64,000 nucleotides of DNA from positions 133,385 through 197,384 of the forward strand of contig CAJTSE010000007.1 of the NCBI GenBank assembly GCA_910578815.1. Direction: 5' to 3'. This DNA is from an uncultured Acetatifactor sp. (GTDB lineage Bacteria > Bacillota > Clostridia > Lachnospirales > Lachnospiraceae). Shown here one piece after another: positions 7,824 through 16,356 of this stretch. Under the pieces are notes generated by a model. The model did no database searches. It was not told the DNA's origin and saw only the letters and a list, made by a program, of their open reading frames with translations. A program made the translations under genes and the position numbers. How positions within the stretch are numbered: the first letter of the stretch is position 1; each line of letters starts with the position of its first letter.

Positions 7824-10767
7824 GCTTTGTACCCCCCTGTTCCTTTACCGATAAATGCAGTTCCTCCCGCTTTCTGGTGAGCTCCTGGTTAATTTCCTTG
7901 ATATTCAGGTACAGGGTCTCTCTGGGATTTGCATGATCGCTCACCACATCATTAAAGGAGTACTGCACCATACGGGTGGTCATATAATTTCCGGGAACCG
8001 CTTCAATACCCACAGTCTGCCCAAACTGGCTCAGCAGACTGTCCAGCTCCGCATTGCTCCAAGGCAGCTGCTTTAAAACCTCCGGGTCTGCCGCCGCATA
8101 CCTGGCGGAAGTCCCCATGAGAGCCTCCAGGGAATTGGCAAACTGCAGCTGTGTATCCGTGGAGGTCCACCACTTCAGGAACTCCCAGCAGGAAGCCAAG
8201 TCTCTGTTTTTAGCCATGATAACGGATTGGGTGGTATCCACTGCAAAGGATCTGTCTATATTGCCGTCCTCCTGCAGGACGCCGGGAATGGGATGGAAGC
8301 TCCAAAGGCCTTTGATCTCCGGTGCAAAAATTTCCAGCTGGTTAAAGGTGGTGTAATTAGTGATACCTACCGGAATTTCTCCCGTGCGGAAACGGTTGCT
8401 GAAGTCCACCTGTACATCCAGGCCATAACCGGTAAAGAAATCTGTATAATCCTTAAAGGCAATCATGGCCGCGTCGGCAGCCAGGCCGCTTTCGATACCG
8501 TAATCCGCGCCCAGCCCCAGATAAGGATCACCACCGTTCTGCATGACCATGCCCAGATAAAGATTCATATTATAAGCGATGGAGCTGCTGTTGGTGGTGG
8601 CTTCCGTCTGCTGTACGTTTGGTATGTATATATTGTAATTATTTTTCTGCAGCTCAGGAATCATCTCCCGCAGCTCCTGCCAGGTATCGGGGACCTCAAG
8701 CCCCAGTTCACCCAGAATATCATCCCTAGTAAAAAGCATCATAAAGGTGGTCTGCTCAGGGATTCCGTAATGACCTCCCTGGAAAGCCGACGCCTCAAGA
8801 GAGCTGTCATAAAATCTCTCTGTGGCCTCTTCATAGCCTTCCAGACCGGAAAGCTCCTGGACTGCGTTACGCATGGCGAAATCCTGCAGCGTGCCCTGGC
8901 CAAGACCGATCACCACGTCAGGTCCGTTTCCGGCAAGTGCCGCCCGCAGCACCACATCCACGGGAATCAGCTGCAGATTCACGGAAATATCCGTTTCCGG
9001 CGTAAATTCCTCTTCAATCATGTTCTGAATCATCTGCGCCTGCTCGCGCCCGTAGGAAGCAAGCCATACTTTAATGGATCCTGAGCCGCCTCCAGAGTTA
9101 TCCTCCGTAATCTGGCTGTTTTTGATAAAAAAGGTCGAAAAAAACCGCACCGTACCGTTACCCAGTCCCGCAAAGAAGGAATCGCTGGCCTTAGGCAGCT
9201 TGGCATGTTCGGCGCTGAGTACCAGATAATCCAGCTCCAGCGGCATGGACGCTACATTGACAAGCCAGGTGCCAAGAGCAGAAACATTATTCTTAAACTG
9301 TCCCAGCTCCATAATGACGCTTTCCGGGTCGTCCGCCAGCCAGGAAGCCTCCATAGCCATCTTTTCCAGCATGGCCGTATTTTCACCCTTTTCACCGGTA
9401 ATGGACACGATTTCGTCAATTACGGAATAAAGAATCTCACTCTGTTCCTGCATGGTATTTGCAAAATCAGGCAGCTTTTTAACGATTTCATAATCAATAA
9501 ACCGATTCGGCACCTGCCCCGTAAGCTGAATCACATCCAGATAGGCACTGTTTAGCACCGTCATGCTCTCTTCCACCTGCGTGATAATGCTTCCCATGGG
9601 CCCCATGACGTTTTCCAGGGTAATGGTGTTCACGCCCTCCTGCAGATGGAATAAATAAGGATTCCCTCCCTCGTCCGCAACGGTATAATTATTCATACCG
9701 TTCTGATAGTCAAAGCCAATGGCCTGCATTTCCGCGTAAGGGACCTGTCCGTTCACATACAGCCTGCGGTAGCTGGTGACGCCTCTGTTCAGATTCTGAC
9801 GTCCCTTAAAGGTAAGCTCATACAACCCTTCCCGCGGCACCTCTATCTTCCAGGTAATGGAATCTCCCGGCTGAGCCCAGTTTTCCGCGCCAATGGTATT
9901 GTAAACGATATAATAAGGATGAAAGGGCTGCAGTTCACTGTCCGAATAATTTTTCTGGATATTGATGGAGGAAGAACTCTTGATAATCCCTGCCGTCCCT
10001 TCCGTCTGCCTTTCCGCCTGATAAATGAAGGTTTCCCCGTCATAAACGGGGTACTGCCCTTTCAGCCCGTCTATTAGCTGTGCATATGATAAGGGCTGCT
10101 CTGCCGCTTTAAAGGTAATAGATGTATATTCCAGGGGCTCCTTGATCACCTCAAAGCCAATAGTGTGCTTCCCCTTTTCCAGGTACACCGTCAGCGCACC
10201 GTTATTCCTTCTCTGATAATCCTCCAGAAACCACCTGGTTTCGCCGTAAACCTCGTCTGCTTCCGGACGAATCTCATTTTTGTTTTTAACACGAATCTCC
10301 TGATCCTGCCACCAGCGCTTAATTACGATCTGGGACAGGGCCTCATAGGGAATCTCCCCGTCTATGTACACCTTCCTCTGAATATCGGATGTGGTCCCAG
10401 GCAGAGCGATATAACCCAGCTCGATATTATAAAAGCCCGAATCCGCCACTTGGAACTCCCAGGTAATGGTTCCGCTATCCTCCGTCAGAATTCCCTGCTC
10501 TCCTATATTTGCCGTCATGTCTGCCGACAAGGTAAACTTTTCCAGATTCACCGTTACCTCGCTGTCGGACAACATTCCTTCAAAACCGTTTGCTTCCAGA
10601 TACTCCCCGTAGCTTTCCTCATATGAAGCCGTTATCTGCTTGGGAACTGCATTCGCCCCGTTCCGGGCCCCTGACCGGATCCCCAGAATCACCAATACAA
10701 CGATGATAACTGCCGCCGCTGCCAGTGCCCCTGCTAATTTACCGCTTATTCTCCGTTTCCGTTTCAT
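7804..10767 (-). CDS. Giant membrane-anchored extracellular solute-binding protein with N-terminal carbohydrate-binding-like domains
   Basis: About 987 residues, roughly twice a normal family 1 binding protein. An N-terminal hydrophobic anchor lies at about 8-29. Two similar beta-rich modules follow (about 50-215 and 240-420; both contain 'YNIELGYIALPG' / 'YELTFKGRQNLNRG' and a 'VYIDGEIPYE' / 'LYVNGQVPYAEM' pair), like galactose-binding or CBM folds. After a helical linker, residues about 565-970 are a standard sugar-binding protein ('EEFTPETDISVNLQLIPVD', 'GPDVVIGLGQGTLQDF'). I chose ATG 10767 over an in-frame GTG at 10782 because AGAGGG lies 6 bases before the ATG. Odd: it is tethered by a helix, not by a lipid, and carries duplicated extra modules. 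Confidence 0.85.
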   Translation of the reverse strand: MKRKRRISGKLAGALAAAAVIIVVLVILGIRSGARNGANAVPKQITASYEESYGEYLEANGFEGMLSDSEVTVNLEKFTLSADMTANIGEQGILTEDSGTITWEFQVADSGFYNIELGYIALPGTTSDIQRKVYIDGEIPYEALSQIVIKRWWQDQEIRVKNKNEIRPEADEVYGETRWFLEDYQRRNNGALTVYLEKGKHTIGFEVIKEPLEYTSITFKAAEQPLSYAQLIDGLKGQYPVYDGETFIYQAERQTEGTAGIIKSSSSINIQKNYSDSELQPFHPYYIVYNTIGAENWAQPGDSITWKIEVPREGLYELTFKGRQNLNRGVTSYRRLYVNGQVPYAEMQAIGFDYQNGMNNYTVADEGGNPYLFHLQEGVNTITLENVMGPMGSIITQVEESMTVLNSAYLDVIQLTGQVPNRFIDYEIVKKLPDFANTMQEQSEILYSVIDEIVSITGEKGENTAMLEKMAMEASWLADDPESVIMELGQFKNNVSALGTWLVNVASMPLELDYLVLSAEHAKLPKASDSFFAGLGNGTVRFFSTFFIKNSQITEDNSGGGSGSIKVWLASYGREQAQMIQNMIEEEFTPETDISVNLQLIPVDVVLRAALAGNGPDVVIGLGQGTLQDFAMRNAVQELSGLEGYEEATERFYDSSLEASAFQGGHYGIPEQTTFMMLFTRDDILGELGLEVPDTWQELREMIPELQKNNYNIYIPNVQQTEATTNSSSIAYNMNLYLGMVMQNGGDPYLGLGADYGIESGLAADAAMIAFKDYTDFFTGYGLDVQVDFSNRFRTGEIPVGITNYTTFNQLEIFAPEIKGLWSFHPIPGVLQEDGNIDRSFAVDTTQSVIMAKNRDLASCWEFLKWWTSTDTQLQFANSLEALMGTSARYAAADPEVLKQLPWSNAELDSLLSQFGQTVGIEAVPGNYMTTRMVQYSFNDVVSDHANPRETLYLNIKEINQELTRKREELHLSVKEQGGTKHEEKYE

Positions 10768-10907
10768 AGGATGCCCTCTCACTTCCCGATTCCTGTATTC
10801 CCCTATTACCCATATCCAATCCGGCAGGGAAGATTCCCCCCTTCAATCGAGCAGAGAAGAGCCATCTTTCCCTGCTCGTGCGCAGCGCGCACTGCACTCC
10901 TGTGCAT

Positions 10908-10942
10908 AAAAAGGGCGGGTAGGTTCCCAGCCTCCCGCCCTT
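10908..10942 (-). terminator. Rho-independent terminator after the lipoprotein binding-protein gene
   Basis: On the minus strand AAGGGCGGG pairs with CCCGCCCTT around a 14-base loop and is followed by a run of five T. It lies 7 bases after the stop of the 715-residue binding protein and before the giant binding protein. The first gene should therefore be made in excess of the permeases, as is usual for binding proteins. Confidence 0.85.
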
Positions 10943-10949
10943 CCTTTCC

Positions 10950-13097
10950 TTATTCAGCCGCCACTGTAACCTCCAGTGTCTCGCTGCCGGTATTGCCTGC
11001 ATAATCCGTCACGGTCACTACCACCTTGTAAATGCCTGCCGTAGTGGTATCCAGCTCGGATAAATCTGCGGTAATGCTGTCCTTCACATCAATACCGTCC
11101 GCATCCACAGCGGTATCCACGAAGCTCTTCCAGTCGATGGTGGAAGCATCCGTATCAACCTTCACAGTAGGAAGCTCAGCCACAGGCGTAATCACGGGAG
11201 CCTCTTTATTATCAGGATTGTATACTACCACCTTAAACCGGGAGGTTTCTTCATTTCCCGAAGAGTCGCTGATATGAATCTTCACGGACTCGTCACCCTC
11301 GTATACGCCAACAATATCCAGATGCTCCTGGAAATTGCCGCCGGTCATATCCTCAAAGGTTGCGCTTGCGGGATCCAGCACGCCGTCCACGGAATCCTCG
11401 GCGGTGAAATACTGCGTCCAGTCAATGTCCTCATACTTTGTTCCCACGGGAACCGCCACCGTTTCCTTGGTAATGGAAGGCTTCTGGTTATCATGGATGC
11501 TGTCGGATGCCAGATTACTTGCAATATCGCTCATCAGGTTATTCATGGCATCCTTGTTTGCCTTGATGGTCACGTCATAGGAAGAAGTACCGTCTACACC
11601 TGTCAGGGACTTACCCAGCAGAGTAGCAAAGGAAGCGTCATTATTCTCCCAGATGCCCAGCAAGCCTGCAGGGTTTCCTGCCAGATTGTTGGCAACCGCC
11701 TGGAAGCAGGCCAGCGCATCATCGCCGAAGTTCTCGTCATACAGATCTACACCGTAACCTGCCAGAACCTCTGCCGCAGCCATGTTCTTGTATTCCGTTA
11801 CAGAATCTACGCCGCCCAGAGTCTTCCAGTAGGTGTTCCAAAACAGAATATATGATTTCAGAGCCAGTTCCGTATCTACATTGCTGCCCTTTAAGATACC
11901 AACGCTGTCGCCCATATTCAGCACCTGGCTGTAGTCCTCGCTGTCCGCTGCCAGACGGTCCGCTCTGGGCCAGGGAATGATGGCAATGCTCTCTCCGCGC
12001 TCACCGCACTGGGAAGCATAATCGCCGATCCGCCAGTTGGGAGCATCCGTAAACACGGTAGCGCCCCGTCCGAAGTCGTCTCCGCCTTCACACCAGCGGG
12101 GTACAAAGCCGTCATCGTAAAGTCCGCAGTCCGTCAAGAGCTCTGCATTCCGCAGCTTCTCGATAAACTGTACCGCTTCGATGGAAGCATCGGAATCCGC
12201 TGCAATGGCTCCGTCTCTGTAGATACCGCTGCCGTTGGCATACATTGCCGCCAGCGCCGCATAACGGAAGTCAGTCTCATAGGCCTGAACCGTGTCATAG
12301 TGAGCCGCATCCGCAGGCGCCGCTACGCTGCTGTAGTAAGCATCTACCTTGGTCAGATAATCCTCAAAGGCACTCCAGGTCCAGTTTCCCTCCAAATACA
12401 GATCCATGGGATAAATGGTCTTGCCGTCAGCGTCCTTCAGGGAATCCACCTTATCCAGCATGGTCAGATTCACCACCAGGGGGAAGTATGGCACGAAGTC
12501 CATATCATTGTCCAGTAAATAATAATGCCCGAACAGTTCCTCATCCAGAAGCCAGGCCGCCTCTTCATCCTCAAACAGGCCCACATAATCGTCCAGCTTC
12601 TGCAAAATATTCTGTGCAAGCACGGTAGCTTCGGAGCCGCCCCACAGCACGGCGATGTCGCAGAGGGGATCTCCTGCCAGCACGCTGGTCATCAAGTCCG
12701 TTCTGGTATCGTTAGGGAACTGTACAAACTCAAATTCTACATTCAGTTCATTCTTAATTGCTTCCAGACCGGCAATCGCCGCCTGCCTCTTAGCCTCCGG
12801 CATGGTGTATTCCCCGCTCACATCGTCCACATGATAGGGATCCAGCTCATTTAACCAGTGACTTCCGTAACGGATTACCGTAGCCTCTGCGGGAACTGCC
12901 GGCTCATCCTCCTTACTCTCAGGTGCAGACTCAGGTGTGCTTTCCGGTTTGCTCTCACTGGGCTGCTGCTCTGAAGTACCCCCCCCATTTGGATCGGTGC
13001 TGCCGCTGCCGCTTGTCTGCGTATTATTATCGCCGCAGGCTGCCAGCGAGAAAGCCATAACAGCACTCATCATCAATGCCACAACTTTCTTTTTCAT
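10950..13097 (-). CDS. Extracellular solute-binding lipoprotein (family 1 type) with C-terminal Ig-like domains
   Basis: 715 residues. A lipoprotein signal is present: basic start, hydrophobic core and lipobox SLAAC with the cysteine near residue 21, followed by a Ser/Pro/Glu-rich linker. Residues about 70-520 are a sugar-binding protein of the MalE/UgpB kind ('FVQFPNDTRTDLMTSVLAGD', 'GDSVGILKGSN'). The last 190 residues hold two Ig-like modules (each with 'PSITKETVAVPVGTKYED' or 'APVITPVAELPTVKVD', ending in a 'DSSGNEETSRFKV' / 'DYAGNTGSETLEV' strand pair) that may bridge the cell wall. It is first in the uptake locus, with its own promoter, operator and terminator. Confidence 0.9.
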   Translation of the reverse strand: MKKKVVALMMSAVMAFSLAACGDNNTQTSGSGSTDPNGGGTSEQQPSESKPESTPESAPESKEDEPAVPAEATVIRYGSHWLNELDPYHVDDVSGEYTMPEAKRQAAIAGLEAIKNELNVEFEFVQFPNDTRTDLMTSVLAGDPLCDIAVLWGGSEATVLAQNILQKLDDYVGLFEDEEAAWLLDEELFGHYYLLDNDMDFVPYFPLVVNLTMLDKVDSLKDADGKTIYPMDLYLEGNWTWSAFEDYLTKVDAYYSSVAAPADAAHYDTVQAYETDFRYAALAAMYANGSGIYRDGAIAADSDASIEAVQFIEKLRNAELLTDCGLYDDGFVPRWCEGGDDFGRGATVFTDAPNWRIGDYASQCGERGESIAIIPWPRADRLAADSEDYSQVLNMGDSVGILKGSNVDTELALKSYILFWNTYWKTLGGVDSVTEYKNMAAAEVLAGYGVDLYDENFGDDALACFQAVANNLAGNPAGLLGIWENNDASFATLLGKSLTGVDGTSSYDVTIKANKDAMNNLMSDIASNLASDSIHDNQKPSITKETVAVPVGTKYEDIDWTQYFTAEDSVDGVLDPASATFEDMTGGNFQEHLDIVGVYEGDESVKIHISDSSGNEETSRFKVVVYNPDNKEAPVITPVAELPTVKVDTDASTIDWKSFVDTAVDADGIDVKDSITADLSELDTTTAGIYKVVVTVTDYAGNTGSETLEVTVAAE

Positions 13098-13217
13098 CCT
13101 TTTCCTCCTTTATTGGCCGTACCCGGAACACCATTCCTAAGCTGCCGGCAGGATCTCCGCTGTTTTGCCGAAATCCGACCGATATATTTACAATGCCGTA
13201 CCAGTACATAGCCATTT

Positions 13218-13231
13218 TGAAATCGGTTTCA
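13218..13231. promoter_or_regulatory. LacI/cre-type operator at the binding-protein promoter
   Basis: TGAAATCGGTTTCA is a near-perfect inverted repeat (12 of 14 positions symmetric) fitting the TGAAA-N-CG-N-TTTCA pattern of LacI/CcpA sites. It begins about 7 bases after the -10 hexamer, that is, at the transcription start, a repressing position. It could be read by the divergent LacI-type regulator, by CcpA, or by both. Confidence 0.7.
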
Positions 13232-13238
13232 CAATTAC

Positions 13239-13267
13239 ATAATAAATTTGTATGGGCATTTTGTCAA
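13239..13267 (-). promoter_or_regulatory. Sigma-A promoter of the uptake locus
   Basis: Minus strand TTGACA (13262-13267), 17-base spacer, TATTAT (13239-13244). This is near consensus and reads toward the lipoprotein binding-protein gene, leaving a leader of about 135 bases. The operator at 13218-13231 directly follows it. Confidence 0.8.
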
Positions 13268-13389
13268 TGCTTTTCAGCTACTTTTTTTGTTTTATTGTTT
13301 AATTTGTCATTTTGTACAAACTTAGCACCATAATTTTTGTGCATATATTTATTTATGCGCTGCAGACAATAAAAATACTGCATTTTTTC

Positions 13390-13403
13390 AGAAACCGGTT
13401 TTA
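13390..13403. promoter_or_regulatory. Possible second LacI-type operator
   Basis: AGAAACCGGTTTTA holds a perfect 10-base palindrome (AAACCGGTTT) and differs from the TGAAACCGGTTTCA form by two symmetric outer bases. It lies about 130 bases upstream of the sigma-A promoter, suitable for a looping partner site. Support is pattern only. Confidence 0.4.
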
Positions 13404-13580
13404 CGGAGAGACATTTTATTGGCAGCAGTTCCGTCCACACCCGTCACAAAGCCGCACCGATGGAGCTTTCCGCTGCTTCGCTGCTGCCTTTGCTCATAAG
13501 GCGACGTTCCCGCAGCCGGTATAATCAGCCAAAACCTCGTGCAGGCACAATTTTCAGCTGCTCACATCGGTCGGCTGAAC
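13404..13580. other. Intergenic stretch without recognised genes
   Basis: Part of the 859-base divergent gap between the binding-protein gene and the regulator. Apart from the promoters, operators and MITE listed separately I see no open frame with a ribosome site here. It ends with GGCTGAACTG, which repeats the inner part of the MITE end and may be a leftover of an older insertion. Confidence 0.5.
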
Positions 13581-13588
13581 TGATATTG

Positions 13589-13806
13589 GTAACAGTTCAG
13601 CCATGCCATTCATAAGTCTTGACAATAGAAAGTACGCTTTCTATTGTATGACCGGAATATACATTTTTGCCAACAATTAATATAACTGCCGGCAACTTAT
13701 TTCATGTCGGGCGTCCGCCCTATAGAAATGATTGTACAAGTTGCCCTTAGTGAGTAAGCTCCCACGGGCAATTTGTACAATCATTTCTGCATGGCTGAAC
13801 TGTTAC
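13589..13806. mobile_element. 218-bp MITE, IS66-like ends (copy 1)
   Basis: The ends are perfect 18-base inverted repeats, GTAACAGTTCAGCCATGC and its complement, starting with GTAA as in IS66-family elements. It is flanked by an exact 8-base direct repeat TGATATTG (13581-13588 and 13807-13814), the target-site length of IS66. No transposase is encoded. Inside are a perfect 11-base hairpin (ACAATAGAAAG and complement, near 13623-13648) and a 23-base hairpin with one mismatch (AGAAATGATTGTACAA arm, near 13725-13787). A second full-length copy is at 17597-17814. The intact target duplication indicates a recent insertion, placed just upstream of the regulator promoter. Confidence 0.85.
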
Positions 13807-13835
13807 TGATATTGTAAATTAATACCGTGTCTGTA

Positions 13836-13864
13836 GTGACAAACTTCATTGATTGATATATAAT
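13836..13864 (+). promoter_or_regulatory. Sigma-A promoter of the LacI-type regulator gene
   Basis: GTGACA (13836-13841), 17-base spacer, TATAAT (13859-13864), reading into the regulator. It lies only 22 bases beyond the MITE target duplication, so the MITE separates it from the divergent promoter. Confidence 0.7.
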
Positions 13865-13915
13865 AAGATCAGTATACGAAGGAAAGCCTTACAGCCTCTT
13901 CATAAACAGCAGTTC

Positions 13916-13929
13916 TGAAAGCGCTTTCA
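13916..13929. promoter_or_regulatory. Perfect cre/LacI operator before the regulator gene
   Basis: TGAAAGCGCTTTCA is a perfect 14-base palindrome and matches the ideal CcpA cre sequence. It lies about 45 bases after the regulator transcription start and 27 bases before its ATG, so a bound repressor would act as a roadblock. Self-repression by the LacI-type product or CcpA control both fit. Confidence 0.75.
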
Positions 13930-13956
13930 TAATGAGATAAGGAATTGAATACTGTC

Positions 13957-15015
13957 ATGGAAGATTTACGAGCCTTAGAAGGGAAAAAAATAACAATATA
14001 TGATATTGCCAGGGAAGCCGGCGTATCACCGGCCACCGTATCAAGAGTACTGACAAATAATGCCAGGGTTAAATCCGACAAATGGGAAGCGGTTCAGGCC
14101 GTTATCGCCAAGTATAACTTCCGTCCCAACGCCCTGGCCAGAAGCCTTTCCGAAACCCGCCGAAAAGTCATCGGCATCATTATGGCGGACGTCCGCAATC
14201 CCTATTACGCCAAGCTGTTCGTGGCTTGCGAACAGGCCGCGCGGGAAAAAGGCTATTCCCTTTTACTGGAAAACTCCTTAGGCCGACAGTCTATCGAAGA
14301 GCAGCAGCTGATCCTTATGGAAGAGCAGCGTGTGGACGCCATCATCCTGGTGGGCGGCCGCTCCGATGACCTGCATTCCAATGAGGCTTTTGTAGAAAAG
14401 GTGAATCAAGTCTGCAACTCCATTCCCGTAATCCTCACCGGCAAACTGGACGGCACCTCCTGCTATCAGGTACGCATCGACGCCATCAAAACCATGGATC
14501 TGGTGATGGAGCATCTGCTGGCTCTGGGCCATCGGGACATTGCCCTGGCAGGCGGATTGGATGCCGTAGCCTCTTCTTACGAAAAAAGGAAACGCTATAA
14601 ACAGATTCTGTCCAAGTATCAGATTCCCTGCCGCCCTGAGTATTATGAAAACTTTGGCAGTTACGACTATGAAACCGGCTATGAGCAGACCGCAAGGCTG
14701 CTTGCACTAAACAATGTCCCTACTGCCATCATCGGCATTAACGATTCCGCTGCCGCCGGCGCCATGAACTGCATTCAGGAGCATGGTCTGCGGGTCCCTG
14801 ACGATATATCCGTGGTGGGCTATGACAATACCCTGATCTGTAATGTAGTAACCCCAAAGCTCACCAGTATTGATTACAACTATGACGAATTTGCAAAAAA
14901 GCTGATTGCCACCGTGGACGGAGTCTACGATTCCGCTCTCCTTCCGCCCCTGCAGCTGATCGAGCCTTCACTGATCATTCGCGGCTCTACCTGCAGGGTC
15001 AGGACGCAGCTGTAA
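13957..15015 (+). CDS. LacI-family transcriptional regulator
   Basis: About 352 residues. The N-terminal helix-turn-helix reads 'TIYDIAREAGVSPATVSRVL' (about 13-32), with the hinge and minor-groove helix 'NFRPNALARSLS' after it. The remainder is a periplasmic-binding-protein-like sugar sensor ('VIGIIMADVRNPYYAKLF', 'PDDISVVGYDN'). It is divergent from the ABC uptake locus and very likely controls it: matching palindromic operators sit at both promoters. The start is uncertain: ATG 13957 has AAGGA 13 bases upstream, while an in-frame TTG at 13945 abuts the same motif too closely. Confidence 0.92.
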   Translation: MEDLRALEGKKITIYDIAREAGVSPATVSRVLTNNARVKSDKWEAVQAVIAKYNFRPNALARSLSETRRKVIGIIMADVRNPYYAKLFVACEQAAREKGYSLLLENSLGRQSIEEQQLILMEEQRVDAIILVGGRSDDLHSNEAFVEKVNQVCNSIPVILTGKLDGTSCYQVRIDAIKTMDLVMEHLLALGHRDIALAGGLDAVASSYEKRKRYKQILSKYQIPCRPEYYENFGSYDYETGYEQTARLLALNNVPTAIIGINDSAAAGAMNCIQEHGLRVPDDISVVGYDNTLICNVVTPKLTSIDYNYDEFAKKLIATVDGVYDSALLPPLQLIEPSLIIRGSTCRVRTQL

Positions 15016-15133
15016 ACCGCAGGTGCCGAGGCTGTCAGCCGGCAATACACAGGAGCAATCAAGTCGTGAACGCCATCGCTAGTGCGGTCTGCAATATGCG
15101 CAGAATTTTGGCAGGATCCGCCCACCGTGTTTT

Positions 15134-15179
15134 AAAAAGGCCGATCACCCCGGAAATGGATTCCGGAATGATCGGCCTC
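15134..15179 (-). terminator. Terminator of the rpsF-ssb-rpsR operon
   Basis: Minus strand GAGGCCGATCA pairs with TGATCGGCCTT, with a TTCCGG/CCGGGG inner stem, and ends in five T. It lies about 30 bases after the rpsR stop. The run of T on the plus side is weaker, so it mainly serves rpsR. Confidence 0.85.
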
Positions 15180-15209
15180 TGCCTGTCTGATTGATTGTCT
15201 GATGATCTA

Positions 15210-15473
15210 TTAATCCTGAACGTAGGGCATCAGCGCAATGTGACGCGCTCTCTTGATCGCTACGGTCAGCGCTCTCTGATGCTTTGCGCAGTTGCCGGTA
15301 ATACGGCGGGGAAGGATCTTGCCTCTCTCAGATACGTATCTCTTCAGTTTGTTCGTATCCTTATAATCAATTACATTATCCTTTCCGCAGAATACACATA
15401 CTTTTTTTCTTCTGTGCATCCCACCCTTTTTCCTTACCGGTGCATCGGGTTTCTCTGCTTTATTATATGCCAT
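15210..15473 (-). CDS. rpsR: 30S ribosomal protein S18
   Basis: 87 residues with the S18 core '[20 protein letters not shown]' and '[20 protein letters not shown]'. It binds S6 in the platform of the small subunit. It retains the two N-terminal cysteines (CVFC) and a further Cys, typical of zinc-type Clostridial S18. It is last in the conserved rpsF-ssb-rpsR order and is followed by a strong terminator. Confidence 0.98.
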   Translation of the reverse strand: MAYNKAEKPDAPVRKKGGMHRRKKVCVFCGKDNVIDYKDTNKLKRYVSERGKILPRRITGNCAKHQRALTVAIKRARHIALMPYVQD

Positions 15474-15500
15474 TTTGTCTGCCTCCTGTTTCCTTCAAAC

Positions 15501-15971
15501 TTAGTTAAACGGTAACTCCTCGTCAATGCCGTCCGGGATGTTCATAAAGCCGTCACCCGCTCCGGAAGCCGCCGGCGCGTTTCCGCCGCCTGCAAAACCG
15601 CCGTTGTTGTAACTATTATTGTAGCCCCCGTCTCCGTTTCCGCCGGAAGCATTTTTGCTCTCGGCAAATTCAATCTCATCCACCATGATACGGACACTGT
15701 AAACCATCTGTCCTTCCTTATTGGTGTAATTGTCATTCTGGACCCTGCCGCTGAGTACGATTTTTGTACCCTTGTGCAGGTATCTCTCTACAAATTCTGC
15801 CTGCTTGCCAAAGCAGGTGCAGTTAAAAAAGTCTGCGTCAGGTTCCCCGTCCCGCTTAAACCTTCTGTCCACTGCCACGGAAAAGCGCGCTACTGCGGTC
15901 TGGCTTGCTCCCTGGGAATATCTTACCTCAGGGTCTCTTGTTAAACGTCCCATAAGAATTACTTTGTTCAT
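15501..15971 (-). CDS. ssb: Single-stranded DNA-binding protein
   Basis: 156 residues. The OB-fold covers about 1-105 ('MNKVILMGRLTRDPEVRYS', 'VARFSVAVDRRF', 'FVERYLHKGTKIVLSGRVQ'). A glycine/asparagine-rich flexible tail follows and ends in the acidic tip DEELPFN that docks replication and repair partners. It lies between rpsF and rpsR, the standard Firmicute arrangement, so it is the housekeeping SSB. Confidence 0.98.
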   Translation of the reverse strand: MNKVILMGRLTRDPEVRYSQGASQTAVARFSVAVDRRFKRDGEPDADFFNCTCFGKQAEFVERYLHKGTKIVLSGRVQNDNYTNKEGQMVYSVRIMVDEIEFAESKNASGGNGDGGYNNSYNNGGFAGGGNAPAASGAGDGFMNIPDGIDEELPFN

Positions 15972-15994
15972 GATCTACTCTTCTCGCTTTCTAA

Positions 15995-16285
15995 TTAAGC
16001 CTCGTCCTGTCGTACAATCAAGTATCTGATGACATTGTCCATAATCCTGACACGGCTCTCAATTTCAGCGGGCGCAGTGCTTTCAGCATCGAATTTGATG
16101 AAGTAGTAGAAACCCTCTTTCATCTTCTGAACCTCATAGGCAAGTCTCTTCTTACCCCAATCGTCCACTTCCGCAATAACGCCGCCGAATCTCTCGATCA
16201 GAGCCTTACACTTGTCAACAACTTGCGCTCTTGCTTCATCTTCGATATTAGCGGACACAACTACGGCTAATTCATACTTGTTCAT
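15995..16285 (-). CDS. rpsF: 30S ribosomal protein S6
   Basis: 96 residues: 'MNKYELAVVVSANIEDEA', 'VDDWGKKRLAYEVQKMKEGFY' and 'DNVIRYLIVRQDEA' are S6 signatures. The open frame extends upstream, but ATG 16285 is preceded by GGAGG with a 7-base gap and matches the family N-terminus. It is first gene of the operon and partner of S18. Confidence 0.97.
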   Translation of the reverse strand: MNKYELAVVVSANIEDEARAQVVDKCKALIERFGGVIAEVDDWGKKRLAYEVQKMKEGFYYFIKFDAESTAPAEIESRVRIMDNVIRYLIVRQDEA

Positions 16286-16309
16286 CCTGTTACCTCCTTT
16301 TGGTCTCTG

Positions 16310-16330
16310 GCCCGCATCGGATGTGCGAGC
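16310..16330 (-). promoter_or_regulatory. Leader hairpin before rpsF, possible S6:S18 feedback site
   Basis: On the minus strand GCTCGCA pairs with TGCGGGC around the loop CATCCGA, about 25 bases before rpsF. Bacterial rpsF leaders often fold into a site for the S6:S18 complex with a conserved CCG element. The loop here contains CCGA, but I cannot verify the full motif. Confidence 0.4.
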
Positions 16331-16356
16331 AAGGAATTGATTCATCACGAATTTAT

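Noticed and set aside
8227..9084. 285-codon plus-strand frame opposite the giant binding protein
   Set aside because: Antisense to a well-supported gene, with no promoter or family match.
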